From Zelonia costaricensis (Eukaryota; Euglenozoa; Kinetoplastea; Trypanosomatida; Trypanosomatidae), in assembly GCA_030849075.1 (NCBI GenBank), contig JASAOO010003407.1, forward strand, positions 1 through 55,669: 55,669 nt of DNA, given 5' to 3'. Positions 38,030 to 47,755 of the stretch are shown here, one piece after another. The position numbers were made by a program, and so were the translations under genes. Position 1 is the first letter of the stretch. The number at the start of each line of letters is the position of its first letter. The notes under the pieces were generated by a model that was not told where the DNA came from, ran no database searches, and was given only the letters and a program-made list of their open reading frames with translations.

Positions 38030-40363
38030 TTACAGGTCCGCCTCGTCCTCACCGGCGCCTTCCTTGGCTTCATCAGCGCCGTCAGCCTCCTTCGACTTTC
38101 CATCCTCCTCCTCCGCTGTCTCAGTGCTCGACACGGCGTACTCGGCGTCGTCGGACGGCAGCAGCGAGTCGTCCGCCGACAGGTCCACGCTGCTGCGCAG
38201 GAGGCGGTTGATGCGGCGCGAGTAGGCGGCGATGTCCGCGACGGGGAACTCAGCCTGCAGGTTTGCTGTGTCGTACAGCACCCACGCAATATCGGTCGCC
38301 ACCTCGTCCTCCTCGTTCACCGTGAAGCGCTTGAACATCTCGTCGACGAGGGGGTGGCGATAGTTCAACTCCAGCACGCGCTCCGCCCGGGACTGCTGGT
38401 CGGCAAGCGACATCGACTGGCCGCGCATGATGTTGGCGAGCCGCGCCGTGATCTGGTTCTCGCCAGAGGACAGAATGAAGGCCTCGTTCGTCGTGCGCTT
38501 CGTCAGCACCACCTTGCGCACCTCCGAGTACCCGAAGAGGCCGCGCAGGTGGGTGAAGAAGGACTCGTACTTCTCCCTGCGCTTCTTGTCAATGACCCGC
38601 TGCCGCGCGTCCGTCTCGTCGAATTGCACGCCCTCCTTGGCGAGGTTGATGAGCTTCTTGCCGGCGAAGTCGGTGACCTGCGACACGACGTACTCGTCAA
38701 TCGGGTCCGTCATGAAGATGACCTCGACGTCGTGCGTGATGGCGTCCTGCAGCATCGGGGACCGCTTGATCCGTTCCACGCTGTCGCCGGAGAGGTAGTA
38801 GATGCCCTTCTGCCCCTTCTTCATGCGATCCACGTACGCCTGCAGCCCAATGTACTCAGCCTCGCTCTTGCTGGACTTGTAGCGGAACAGCTTCGTCAGG
38901 CGGTTGCGGTTGTTGCTGTCCAGCATGACGCCGAGGCGGAGGTGCTTGCCAAACATCTCCCAGAAGCGGGCGTACGTGGCGGTGCGCAGGTGCGTGTGGC
39001 CAGACGGGGCAGGGTCCTCCACCTGCTTCCCCTTGGCAATCGCTTCGTCCTGGGCGGCGATATCGGCGAACATGTTCAGCGCCTTGCGCACCAGCTTCTT
39101 CTTGATGACGCGCAGGATGCGGCTCTCCTGCAGCACCTCGCGCGACACGTTCAGAGGCAGGTCGTTGCTGTCAACGATGCCCTTCACGAAGTTGAGGTAG
39201 CGCGGAAGAAGGTCGCGGAACTCGTCCGTGATGAAGACGCGGCGCACGTACAGCTTGATGTTCGTGTTCGGCACGGCGTTGTCGTCCGAGAAGGAGGCCG
39301 GGTCCACCGTGGCGGGGATGAAGAGGATCGAGTCGAACTCGACCTCCCCCTCCACCTTGAAGTGGTGGAAGTACATCGGGTCGCGGTAATCGCCTGAGAA
39401 GGCCTTGTAAAACTTGTTGTACTCATCCGCGGTCACGTTGCCCATCGGGCGGGTCCAGATGGGGCGGTTCTCGTTGACCAGAGTCCACCGCTTCTCCTTC
39501 GTCACGGCGACCGTCGCGGCAGCGTTGTCGTCCTCGACGGCGTCCTCGTCGAGCTCGCCCGCTGCCGCGGCGTCAGTCCCCTCTGCCGGCGTCTCCGCCG
39601 CCTTCTTCACCTCCACTTCCTCCTCGACGTAGATGGGGAAGTTGATGAACTCGCTGTACTGGTGAATCGTCTTCTTGATCGTCTCGGCGGACATGAACTG
39701 CTCCGCGTCCGGCTTCAGCTCAATCACAATCTCCGTGCCGCGACCGAGCGTGTTGCCGCGCGGGTCGGGATAGAGGAAGTACTGCCCGTCCCCCTTCGAC
39801 TCCCACACATACTGCTCGTCGCTCTCGTCGCTCTTTGACGCAACCCGCACGCGGTCGCCGACGAGGAAGACGGAGTAGAAGCCGACACCGAACTGGCCGA
39901 TGAGGTTGTTCTGGTCACCGCTCACGGCACCGGCGCCGCTGCCCTCCTGCAGCTTCTCCAGGAAGTGCTTCGTGCCCGACGTGCCCAGCGAGCCAAGGTG
40001 CTTGGCCAGCTCCTCCTTCGTCATGCCCACGCCGCCGTCACGCAGGATCAGCTCGCTCTTCTCCTTGTTGAAGGAGATGCGCAGGTCCATCGTGGGTGCC
40101 GCGCCGTCCTTATTGAGCGGCTCCTTCGGAGAGGTGAGGTAGAGCACCCGGATCTTGTCCAGTGCGTCGCTGCCGTTCGAGATGAGCTCACGCAGGAAGA
40201 CGGCGCGGTTCGTGTACAGGGAGTTGACGAGGATGTCCAGCATCTTGGACACCTCGGCCTGGAAGGTGATGGGAGCACCGCGGCCGTCGCCGGCCGACAC
40301 CGTCATGGAGCCCAGCAGCAGCAGCGCCACCAGCGCCACACGCAGCAGGTTCGACTGCGCCAT
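38030..40363 (-). CDS. LPG3: Endoplasmin / GRP94 (HSP90 family), LPG3
   Basis: The 777-aa product is the ER member of the HSP90 family. A signal peptide covers about residues 1-25 (LLRVALVALLLLGSMTVSAG). The ATPase domain follows with FLRELISNGSDALDK (catalytic Glu59, Mg-binding Asn63), LRDGGVGMTKEEL (Asp109) and GQFGVGFYSVFLV. A charged linker rich in Glu, Asp and Ala lies at about 250-285. The middle domain contains the catalytic-arginine loop LPLNVSREVLQESRILRVIK. The dimerisation domain and an acidic tail end the protein. It ends in EADL, a non-canonical ER-retention signal. In Leishmania LPG3 is needed to assemble lipophosphoglycan and other GPI-linked glycoconjugates. The pre-N charged segment of vertebrate GRP94 is absent. 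The start is the ATG at 40363. Confidence 0.96.
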   Translation of the reverse strand: MAQSNLLRVALVALLLLGSMTVSAGDGRGAPITFQAEVSKMLDILVNSLYTNRAVFLRELISNGSDALDKIRVLYLTSPKEPLNKDGAAPTMDLRISFNKEKSELILRDGGVGMTKEELAKHLGSLGTSGTKHFLEKLQEGSGAGAVSGDQNNLIGQFGVGFYSVFLVGDRVRVASKSDESDEQYVWESKGDGQYFLYPDPRGNTLGRGTEIVIELKPDAEQFMSAETIKKTIHQYSEFINFPIYVEEEVEVKKAAETPAEGTDAAAAGELDEDAVEDDNAAATVAVTKEKRWTLVNENRPIWTRPMGNVTADEYNKFYKAFSGDYRDPMYFHHFKVEGEVEFDSILFIPATVDPASFSDDNAVPNTNIKLYVRRVFITDEFRDLLPRYLNFVKGIVDSNDLPLNVSREVLQESRILRVIKKKLVRKALNMFADIAAQDEAIAKGKQVEDPAPSGHTHLRTATYARFWEMFGKHLRLGVMLDSNNRNRLTKLFRYKSSKSEAEYIGLQAYVDRMKKGQKGIYYLSGDSVERIKRSPMLQDAITHDVEVIFMTDPIDEYVVSQVTDFAGKKLINLAKEGVQFDETDARQRVIDKKRREKYESFFTHLRGLFGYSEVRKVVLTKRTTNEAFILSSGENQITARLANIMRGQSMSLADQQSRAERVLELNYRHPLVDEMFKRFTVNEEDEVATDIAWVLYDTANLQAEFPVADIAAYSRRINRLLRSSVDLSADDSLLPSDDAEYAVSSTETAEEEDGKSKEADGADEAKEGAGEDEADL

Positions 40364-41626
40364 GGTGAGAGCGTCGTGTATTTGCCTTTTTTTTTCTTTT
40401 CGTTTGTAAGAGGAAGGCGCTGCGAGTCAAGCTCGGAAGGGAGAGGGAAGTGATGATAAACGAGTGAGCGGGGCTCGACACCTTCGTCAAGACTCAGACG
40501 CAAGCACCGATGTGAAGGGGAAGGGGGGGCGTGCGAGGAGAGCTGCGCGTGGGGAGGAGAAAGAGGATGTGAATGCCGCAGAGAGGCGGGAGGAGGAGGG
40601 GGGAGCTTCCGGCAAGCACAGGAGAGAACGTCGATTACCAGGAAAACAAAGAGAAGAAGTGCAAAAGATAGAGAGAGAGCGTGGACACAAGACAGACAGT
40701 CAGCAGCGGCGTCGAGCACAGGAAAACGCCGTCCGCAGCGTGTCGATGTCGTGGCTTTCTCAGCGTGGGTGGGTGAGAGCGCGAGGGAGGTTCCTGCGAG
40801 TCGGTAAGCGCCCGGCACCGTACCAATGACATGCAGCGTTGTGTGGTACAAACACACGTGGTTGTGTAGCAGAGCGAGGTGGGAAGCACGCAGAGCGACG
40901 TTAAGAAGAGAAAGAGAGAGAGACAGAGCGAGGAGGGAGGGCGGAGTGGGTTGGGCGAGGAGTTGACAGAGCAATCATGACGCGTGCTAAGGCGCGCACA
41001 GAAGAGAGGTGCAGCTCGGGTAGCGAGCCACCCTCATCGGCGGCCTCAGCGCCGTCCACACCCCTGCGAGTGAGGTTGAACAGCAAACCCACGGTCACCG
41101 CTTCGCCCACCCACACGACCTCTGCCGCACGCGGAGAGAAAGAGGGAGGGCGAGCAACCAGAAAAGAAGCAGACGCGTTGCTGAGCTGAGTCGTGCGTGC
41201 TGATGTGTGTGTGTGAAGGCGCCGGCCGCCTGTCGTTTTTTTTTTTTCGGACGCGTGGAGACGACGGCGGGGAGGGCCGAGAACACGTAGAGGGGACCCT
41301 TCCTCGCCCACACTCCAGCCTCGCCACGGGCGTCTCCGGCGCCACAGCTGAAGGGGGAACAGGCAGAGTGCCCTGCAGAGAGAGAGAGTGCGCACGCACA
41401 CGCACACATGGGCGTACGCGGCTTGTGAAGAAAGCAATGCGGGGAGGGACGCAGAAGGACGACGTCGCCCCTCCCCCCTAGAAAACCGCACTACTGCCGT
41501 GACCGTTCCCACCCTGCACAGCACACGGTGAACACAACAACCACGAAAGCGTGCCGCTGGCGAAGAGGCCCCTCCCCTTCCCCCCCCACCGCCCCCGCCC
41601 CAACACGGAGATAGCCGGCCAACACG
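40364..41626. other. Intergenic spacer
   Basis: There is no gene between the 201-aa gene and LPG3. A T-rich plus-strand stretch lies at about 40386-40403, and a likely LPG3 splice acceptor sits near 40432. A T11 run lies at about 41236-41247, and purine-rich sequence runs through 40500-40700. Confidence 0.5.
40432..40452 (-). promoter_or_regulatory. Candidate trans-splice acceptor of LPG3
   Basis: On the sense strand CACTTCCCTCTCCCTTCCG is followed immediately by AG at 40432-40433, which would give a 5' UTR of about 69 bases before the ATG at 40363. The tract and AG are seen; their use is inferred. Confidence 0.5.
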
Positions 41627-42232
41627 TCACTGTATTGTCCGCTTCGTCGTCACTTCGCTCCCGTCGCCCGCCAGGCGAAAAACGCGCACGACGGGGCCGA
41701 CGGGCGGCCCAGCGGTCTCGGCGGCTGCGTCGGTGGGGTGCAGCTCCTCGAGACTGCGCTGTGCCCGCTCGTAGCGCAGTTGCATGCGCCGGTTGCGGTC
41801 CCGCACCGCGGCGTACTGAGGCAGGAGGTAGGTGATGGCCAGCCAGCCCATGAAGCAGGCGCCGAAGACGCCGAGGGAAACCTGCACCTTGCGCAGCGTC
41901 GACAAGCTCTTCCTGAGGTCCTTCTGCCGCTTCTCTCGCTGAAACTTGTCGATGCCTTTGTTCATAATCTGCTGGGCCCGCGCCGAGCTCTTCACCTCGA
42001 ACTGCCGGCTGGTCTCGTCGCTCACGTAGACGCGCGACTTGCGTGCCTCGCGCTGGCGCCGCTCCAGCTCCTCCATTGAGATGCCCAGCTCCTTCTCCGG
42101 GTTCTTGCGCGCCGTGCGGAACCGCTCCTGCACATCCTCCGTGGCGCCCCGCGCGGACCGCACGGCGTCACTGGCGGACGGAACACCAAAGCCGCCGCCG
42201 CCACCAGCAGCACCCCCGTCGCTGCTGGACAT
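41627..42232 (-). CDS. Unrecognised 201-aa membrane protein with coiled coil
   Basis: I do not recognise this protein. Residues 1-22 are Gly/Ser-rich. Residues about 30-115 are highly charged and helical (KNPEKELGISMEELERRQRE; KGIDKFQREKRQKDLRKSLS), a likely coiled coil. Residues about 117-138 form the only membrane segment (VSLGVFGACFMGWLAITYLL). A second short charged helix (RDRNRRMQLRYERAQRSLEE) and a flexible tail follow. The layout suggests a single-span anchored protein with both sides charged, for example a mitochondrial or ER membrane subunit or tether. The ATG at 42232 is chosen because the codons before it (back to a GTG) are spacer. Confidence 0.72.
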   Translation of the reverse strand: MSSSDGGAAGGGGGFGVPSASDAVRSARGATEDVQERFRTARKNPEKELGISMEELERRQREARKSRVYVSDETSRQFEVKSSARAQQIMNKGIDKFQREKRQKDLRKSLSTLRKVQVSLGVFGACFMGWLAITYLLPQYAAVRDRNRRMQLRYERAQRSLEELHPTDAAAETAGPPVGPVVRVFRLAGDGSEVTTKRTIQ

Positions 42233-45200
42233 TCCAACGTCGCTTAACACGCACCCAAGACTAGCACACGCACGCGCGCACGCGCAGGTGCGCTGTCCAC
42301 TACCTCAAACACAGCGAGGGCGCCTCTGCTCGTCGAGGCAGAAGGAACCGCGGCGACGTGCCGCACGGCAGACGCTGCGCGGCGGTCGGGGGCAGGGGTG
42401 TGGAGGAGATGGGACGGTGCCTGTCCCTCTCGCTCTCTTCGCTTTCCTTTTTTTTCAGGCGCTCCACACGGCAGGCGGGAGGTCGGTGTGCGGTCATGCG
42501 GGTGGTGTTGTGTGTTTTAGAGAGAATCGGAGGAGAGAGGGGCGAAGGGGGGAGGGCGAGATGCAGTGGAGGTGATTAACATCGAAAGCGAGGAGGTGTG
42601 CGTGCCATCTCGGCCCGCAGCTGGCAACGCGACAGGAGAAGGCAGAATCCTGCTCTCCTCGCTTCAACGAGGACGCACCGCATTGCACGTCCTGGGTGCA
42701 GAAAGCGCCATCGAGAGGAGCACGAAACCGAAGCACCGCCTTCGCTCACCAGCCTTCTTCCCTCACGCCGCAGTGGGGGGAGGGAGAGGGGTGGGAAGAA
42801 ACAACACAAAAAACGCTTCCGAGAGCGCAGCAGAGCTCCGACGTGCACCCAATCGAGTCTGCGTGCAGCGCTGCGGCGACGCGTCACCGCGCTCTGCGCG
42901 GGATCGCCTCGACACTGCCGGGGTGACCTGGGTGCCCCCTTCCACGCAACTCCTTGGTGATTCTGTATTGCTGCGTTTTTCTTCTTTTTTTGCTATTGCG
43001 TCATCTTCCGCCTGCGTAAAGTGCTTCTCAACGCGCGACCACACACGACCAGATGCACGCTGCACCGCCCACCAGTGGGACAGACAGGTAAAAACAGAAG
43101 CGAGAGAGTGTGTGTGCCCGTGTGCGAAGACGCATTCCAATGCACGTCTTCGCCTCTCCCTTCATGATCAACACCAGCCAAGACAAAAAAGAAAGGGCGC
43201 CAACACAAACCTCAAGATCAAGCCCGCAGCTCAATCATTACCGCAGGGAGCGACGGGGACAAAGGAAAAGACAAAGCAAACAAGGAAAGAGAAAGGCGGC
43301 TACAGGTTGGACACAGCTCACGTTGATCGAGCGAGAGAGCAAAAGGAAGGAAACCCAACTCACAAGCGGCAACGCGCTCCTCATGGAGCTGCCCCCCTCC
43401 CCAACCTCTACGTTGTCGGCGTAGCCTGGCTGTGCACGGGAGCCTGCTCCGCTTGAGTGACACGCGCCGCGCTGGCACGGTAAAGAAGCAAAGACTTCGA
43501 TCACAGACACTAAACCGGTGAGAGAAGCCGACAGCGGAAAGGAGGGTGGGGAGCGGCGGGTAGCGGCGGGTAGCGCCACGCCGCGTTCAGCCAGCGCCGC
43601 AGCCGGTCGAGGCACCACCAGGGTATACACTGAAAGCCCGCCCTCCCCTTTCTCGCGCCTGCTCTCTTACTCGCATGCAACACCGCACACAGACCACGTT
43701 ACCGCACCGTGGAGCCTTCCCTGCCCGCTTGTTGGGGCTCTTGCGGTCAACACGTGCGAAAAAGAAAAGAAAGAAGCTTCGGGTTGCCGCTGGCGCGGGG
43801 GCGTGCGACTCAGTTCCCTCCCCTCCTCTTTGTTCGACGCCCACGCGGCTGCGGTATTTTGCACATGAGCGCACACCACATCTCGATTGTTGCGCAAGCA
43901 GGTCGTGGAGAAGAAAAGGGGGAGAGTGAAGTAGGGCGAGGCAAGACAGAGAAGCAACGTCCCCTGCGCCTTCCACCCATCCCCACTTCCCACTCCGTCA
44001 ACGCCGACCGCTTTTGTTTTCTTTCAATTTGGCATCTTCATTGTCTCCTCTCCTCTCTCTCAGCCTTCATCTTCTGTTTTTTTTTCTTCAGAAACAAACA
44101 CAAACCAGAAACAACGAACAAACCTCGCACGCCTCTCGCTGATAGTGGACATCAAGGCACAAGAGACGCAAAGGTAGAGGAGACATAGAAGGAGCCGGTT
44201 ACGGATCCCCTTCGACATAGGCGAAGTCACACGTCGGCATCGCTTGGCAGATGGTGCAGCCGGGACCATCAATGGAAGTCACATAACGGAGTGCAGCGTA
44301 AATCTCAGGAGGGGGCGGGGGTAGGGAGGAGGGGCCAGTGGTGAGGGGGGGGCAACGAGACTGGGGGCAGTGCTTCTCAAGGCACACACAGACCCCCGCC
44401 GCACCACCTCAGTGGCGCGCGCGTCGTCTAGCCGCCGCCTCCTCTTAATGAGGAGAGTGGAGGGGTGCGTACCAAAACCGAGAAGGGAGCGGAAGAGGGG
44501 GGGAGGAAAGGGCCTGCGCAGCACCGCAGCATACACCCCTCTCTCGTTTACTTCTTGGAGCTGCTCGTCGACAGCGCGGTGGGGCGCCGGGCTCCCTCCA
44601 GGCAGGAGCGAAGACACGCGGAGGACTGTCAAGTCGCTACGGAAAAAAACAAAATGCAGCACACCAGAGAACAGCGAGAAGCGGCGCGCGGAGTCGGCTG
44701 CAGCACGAGTGCGGCTACTGCTGCGCGTGCATTCGCCTCGCCCAGCACCTTCCGAACTCGCCCTCCCCCCCCCTCCCCACTCGACCCACTTATGCCCACA
44801 CGCACACCAATAGGCGAGTCGCGCTGCGCGCACCTTCAGCTCACCTGCCTTCCAGAGCACCAACAAAAACAGAAAAACAAAGAGTGCTATAGGAACAGGG
44901 GGAGGGGCAGCGCAGGTGGGCGCAGACGAGAACAAACAGAAGTCTGCGGCTCCCCTCCACGGGGGAAGGGGACGGAGTGCGAGACGTGCGCGCATATCAA
45001 AGAGGGGTGGAGGGGGGCCCAAGAAGGGTTGCCGATCAAGGACGGCGCCGTCGACCCTCGTAAACCCGCTCCGCGCACCGCTCATGCGCCTGTGGACACC
45101 GCGTTGGTGGGAGGAGAAGGAAAGAGGGAAGGTGGAGTGCACGGCGATAGCCTCCTTCCCCCCTCCCGCCCTACCATTCCCCGCGTGTGTGCCGCCCTCA

Positions 45201-45696
45201 CACTCGCACACACGCGCATCACCACCTCCACCCCTGCGTCGCAGTGGCAGAGAGAGGAGAGGGGGGGACACGGCAGTAGCTGCACGCGACGCCGCAGTCA
45301 GTCACCGTTCGATACGAGAAAATGTCGGAACAAGCACGACAGCAAGCGACTGCGTGTCGAGGCTTCTACACAGAAACGCGAACAAGGAAGAAACATCAGC
45401 GCGACGGAAGAGGCAGCGCCGGTGCGAAGAGAAGCAGAGGCCGCGGAAGGCGAGCCGGGACACAACGACGCAAGACGCGCACGGTGAAGGGTCCACAAGC
45501 GAGAGGACTCGAGGAGGCGAGTGCGGCACGTGGTGGACCCTTGTCGAGCAGGACCAGCGCGGCGTGCTGCGCGTGTATCGACACGCCCTGGACAGCGCGA
45601 GAGAGGAGCGAGCACCAAAGCTTGGCCCCCGAGCAACCCCTTCCTCCTCCCTCAACCCCCTCTCGCTCTTCCGGTTCCTGCCACAGCTGCACATGC
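42233..45696. other. Long gene-free spacer (3.5 kb)
   Basis: This is the longest gap in the window. The longest frames on both strands (about 300-340 codons) translate to low-complexity Arg/Pro/Ser/Cys-rich sequence and do not look like protein. It should combine the 3' UTR of the U-box gene with the 5' flank of the 201-aa gene. T-rich plus-strand stretches near 42977-42991, 44015-44090 and 44072-44085 and A-rich stretches near 42797-42812 and 44640-44655 break up the GC-rich background. No tRNA, snoRNA or transposon could be identified by eye. Confidence 0.5.
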
Positions 45697-47502
45697 TCAG
45701 AACTGGTACATGTCGTCTTCGGCAACCTGCTGGGTCGCCATGGACTGGCGCACCATCTGCTGCATAATCTTGGTCGCCACCGCCGCGTTCGGCTTCAGCT
45801 GCGCCGCCGTCAGCGGCCGCCCCGTGATGGGGCACACGGAGCCGTTCTGGTCCAGCCAGTTCATGATCGCCTCCTTCTCGAACGTCTGCCCGTACGGCGA
45901 GGAGACGGGGTTCTTCATGACCGTCCCCGTCAGCGCGCACAGCAGATCGGCGTCGACGCCCTCGATGCTGTCCTGCTTCGCGCTCGGCTTCATCTTGTGG
46001 CGGACCGGCGCGGCTGCCTTGTCGATCGAGATCTTGTTCTTCTTCTCAGGCTTCAGCGACGGCATCTCGCCCAGCAGACGCTTGCCACCCGCTGCGACCG
46101 GCGGCGCGGCCACCGGTGCCTGCTGCGCCGCCATCTGCTGGATCATGCCGAGGAAGCAGCGGTCGATGCACTGGAACGTCACCGAGTCCTGCGCGATGAG
46201 AGTGTCGGCCGTGGCGCGGCGGAACTGCTGGTACCAGGCCTGTGTGAAGGGCAGGCCGCAGCCGCCCACCTCCTTCTTCAGGAACGTCTCCACGGTCGTG
46301 CGAAGGGCCGCGCTGGACAGCTCCGGCAGCAGGCCTTCGGAGGAGTAGCTCGGCTCCTCGCCCATCGCGTCCACGTTGCACATGAAGTGGAGGAGGTTCG
46401 TGTACATGACCATGAGCTGGCCCGACACCCGCGCGTCGGACACGACCGGGCGGATCGAGAGCTGGAAGAGGTCGTGGAAGAAGGTGCAGAAAATGCGCAC
46501 CTCCTGGCTCGCCTCATCCATGTGGTACGTCGCGAACGTCCCGAAGAGGAAGGCGAGGTTGAGGGAGTGGAGCAGCTCGCCGGCGATGCGGGGCGTCGGG
46601 GCCGACATCGCCTCGTGCAGCGCCGCGGCGAGCGACTGGGCGTACATCATCACGGTACCATCCAGGAAGGTGGTGGAGAGGAGGATGTGCTGGCGCCACT
46701 GCGTCGCCTCCTTCGAGGAGAACTTGAAGATGTTCATGATGGTGCGCATCGTGTTGTTCACGGCGCCCTGCACGTGCAGCGGCACCGTCTCCGCGCTCGC
46801 AATCGCGTCGCCGAGGACGTCACTCACGACCTGGATTGCCTGCAGCCGCAGCATCAGGTTCAGCATGAAGTCCACTTTTTCCGTGAAGTTGGCGCAGCTG
46901 TGCTCCTCGATGCGCTCGCCAGGGCCGAAGAAGGCCTGCGGCTGCGTGAAGCCGAGCAGGCCGCTAATGCAGTTGCAGCGCAGGTCGAACTCGTACGGCG
47001 GCTCCTTGAGCAGGATCGCCAGCAGCAGCTGAATGGCGAACTGCGTGTTGTGTTCCGCAAACTCGTGCACGGCGGCGGCCGTGAGCTTGTAGTCCATGAC
47101 ACGCATCAGCAGCACCAGCACGTGCTCCGACATGCGGCCCAGCTCGGAGTCGAACGGCATTGTACCCTCGTCCTTGATGGACTTCTCAAAGATGCTCGTC
47201 ATCCCCTCCAGGCACTCGAACACAACAGGGCGCGCCGGCTTGTACAGCGCAAAGTTGTTCAGCAGCAGGCAGAACTTCGTCTTGCGCCGCAGCGGAACGA
47301 CCTTGGCGTCGGCGCAGTTGAGGTACTGCGAGACAATAACGCTTGAAACGCGCCGCACCGCCGCTGACACCGCCGCGGCGTCGCCGACGAAGTAGCCGCC
47401 AGCGTTGGCGATGTCGCTCACCTGAATCCACTGGTCCAGCTTCGCATCCTCGATGGCGGCGCCCGACTGGATGTACGCGTCCAGAGCGGAGATGTTCGCC
47501 AT
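45697..47502 (-). CDS. C-terminal U-box protein, probable E3 ubiquitin ligase
   Basis: The 601-aa product ends in a U-box at about residues 517-582: LLCALTGTVMKNPVSSPYGQ, TFEKEAIMNWLDQNGS, VCPITGRPLTAAQLKPNAAV. This matches the U-box pattern (DPVMxxPxGxxYE...I..WL...xxCPxTxxPL...LxPN) and should recruit an E2 enzyme. Residues about 1-480 are helical and read as an ARM/HEAT-like solenoid (NNFALYKPARPVVFECLEGM; LEPPYEFDLRC-like block LLKEPPYEFDLRCNCISGLL). A linker with a Lys-rich patch (KPEKKNKISID) joins the two. Placing the U-box at the C-terminus recalls UFD2 and CHIP, but the N-terminus matches neither clearly. The substrate is unknown. The start is the ATG at 47502; upstream frame is a His-Thr microsatellite. 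Confidence 0.87.
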   Translation of the reverse strand: MANISALDAYIQSGAAIEDAKLDQWIQVSDIANAGGYFVGDAAAVSAAVRRVSSVIVSQYLNCADAKVVPLRRKTKFCLLLNNFALYKPARPVVFECLEGMTSIFEKSIKDEGTMPFDSELGRMSEHVLVLLMRVMDYKLTAAAVHEFAEHNTQFAIQLLLAILLKEPPYEFDLRCNCISGLLGFTQPQAFFGPGERIEEHSCANFTEKVDFMLNLMLRLQAIQVVSDVLGDAIASAETVPLHVQGAVNNTMRTIMNIFKFSSKEATQWRQHILLSTTFLDGTVMMYAQSLAAALHEAMSAPTPRIAGELLHSLNLAFLFGTFATYHMDEASQEVRIFCTFFHDLFQLSIRPVVSDARVSGQLMVMYTNLLHFMCNVDAMGEEPSYSSEGLLPELSSAALRTTVETFLKKEVGGCGLPFTQAWYQQFRRATADTLIAQDSVTFQCIDRCFLGMIQQMAAQQAPVAAPPVAAGGKRLLGEMPSLKPEKKNKISIDKAAAPVRHKMKPSAKQDSIEGVDADLLCALTGTVMKNPVSSPYGQTFEKEAIMNWLDQNGSVCPITGRPLTAAQLKPNAAVATKIMQQMVRQSMATQQVAEDDMYQF

Positions 47503-47717
47503 GATGCCCCGTGCCTTCTTTTTTTCTTTTTCTGGCGTATGTGCGCGTGTGGTTCTTCTATGTCTCTGCGTGCTCCGAGTGAGGAGGAAAGGAAAAGGAC
47601 CTAAAGGAGTGTGCGTGAGCGGAGTACCAGATGCGTCGCACCAGTACAGCAAGAGACAGGTGTGGGTGTGAGGGTGTGTGGGAGGGAGGGGGGGGGCGGG
47701 GAGGGTGCAGCTAGCGG

Positions 47718-47755
<38 letters not shown>

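Noticed and set aside
42566..43456. A plus-strand frame of 296 codons in the long spacer
   Set aside because: It runs against the direction of every other gene, shows no domain, and its composition (Arg, Ser, Thr, His) resembles spacer.
44199..44387. A short minus-strand peptide ending in a Cys-containing, ordinary-looking sequence
   Set aside because: Apart from one Met near the end there is no in-frame ATG. It could be a remnant, but the evidence is too thin to annotate.
44279..45271. A minus-strand frame of 330 codons in the long spacer
   Set aside because: It begins in purine/pyrimidine-rich repeats, has a biased Arg/Ser/Pro/Cys composition and overlaps equally long frames on the other strand, so none is convincing.
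45322..47346. A plus-strand frame of over 670 codons opposite the U-box gene
   Set aside because: It lacks any domain and opposes a gene with a canonical U-box.
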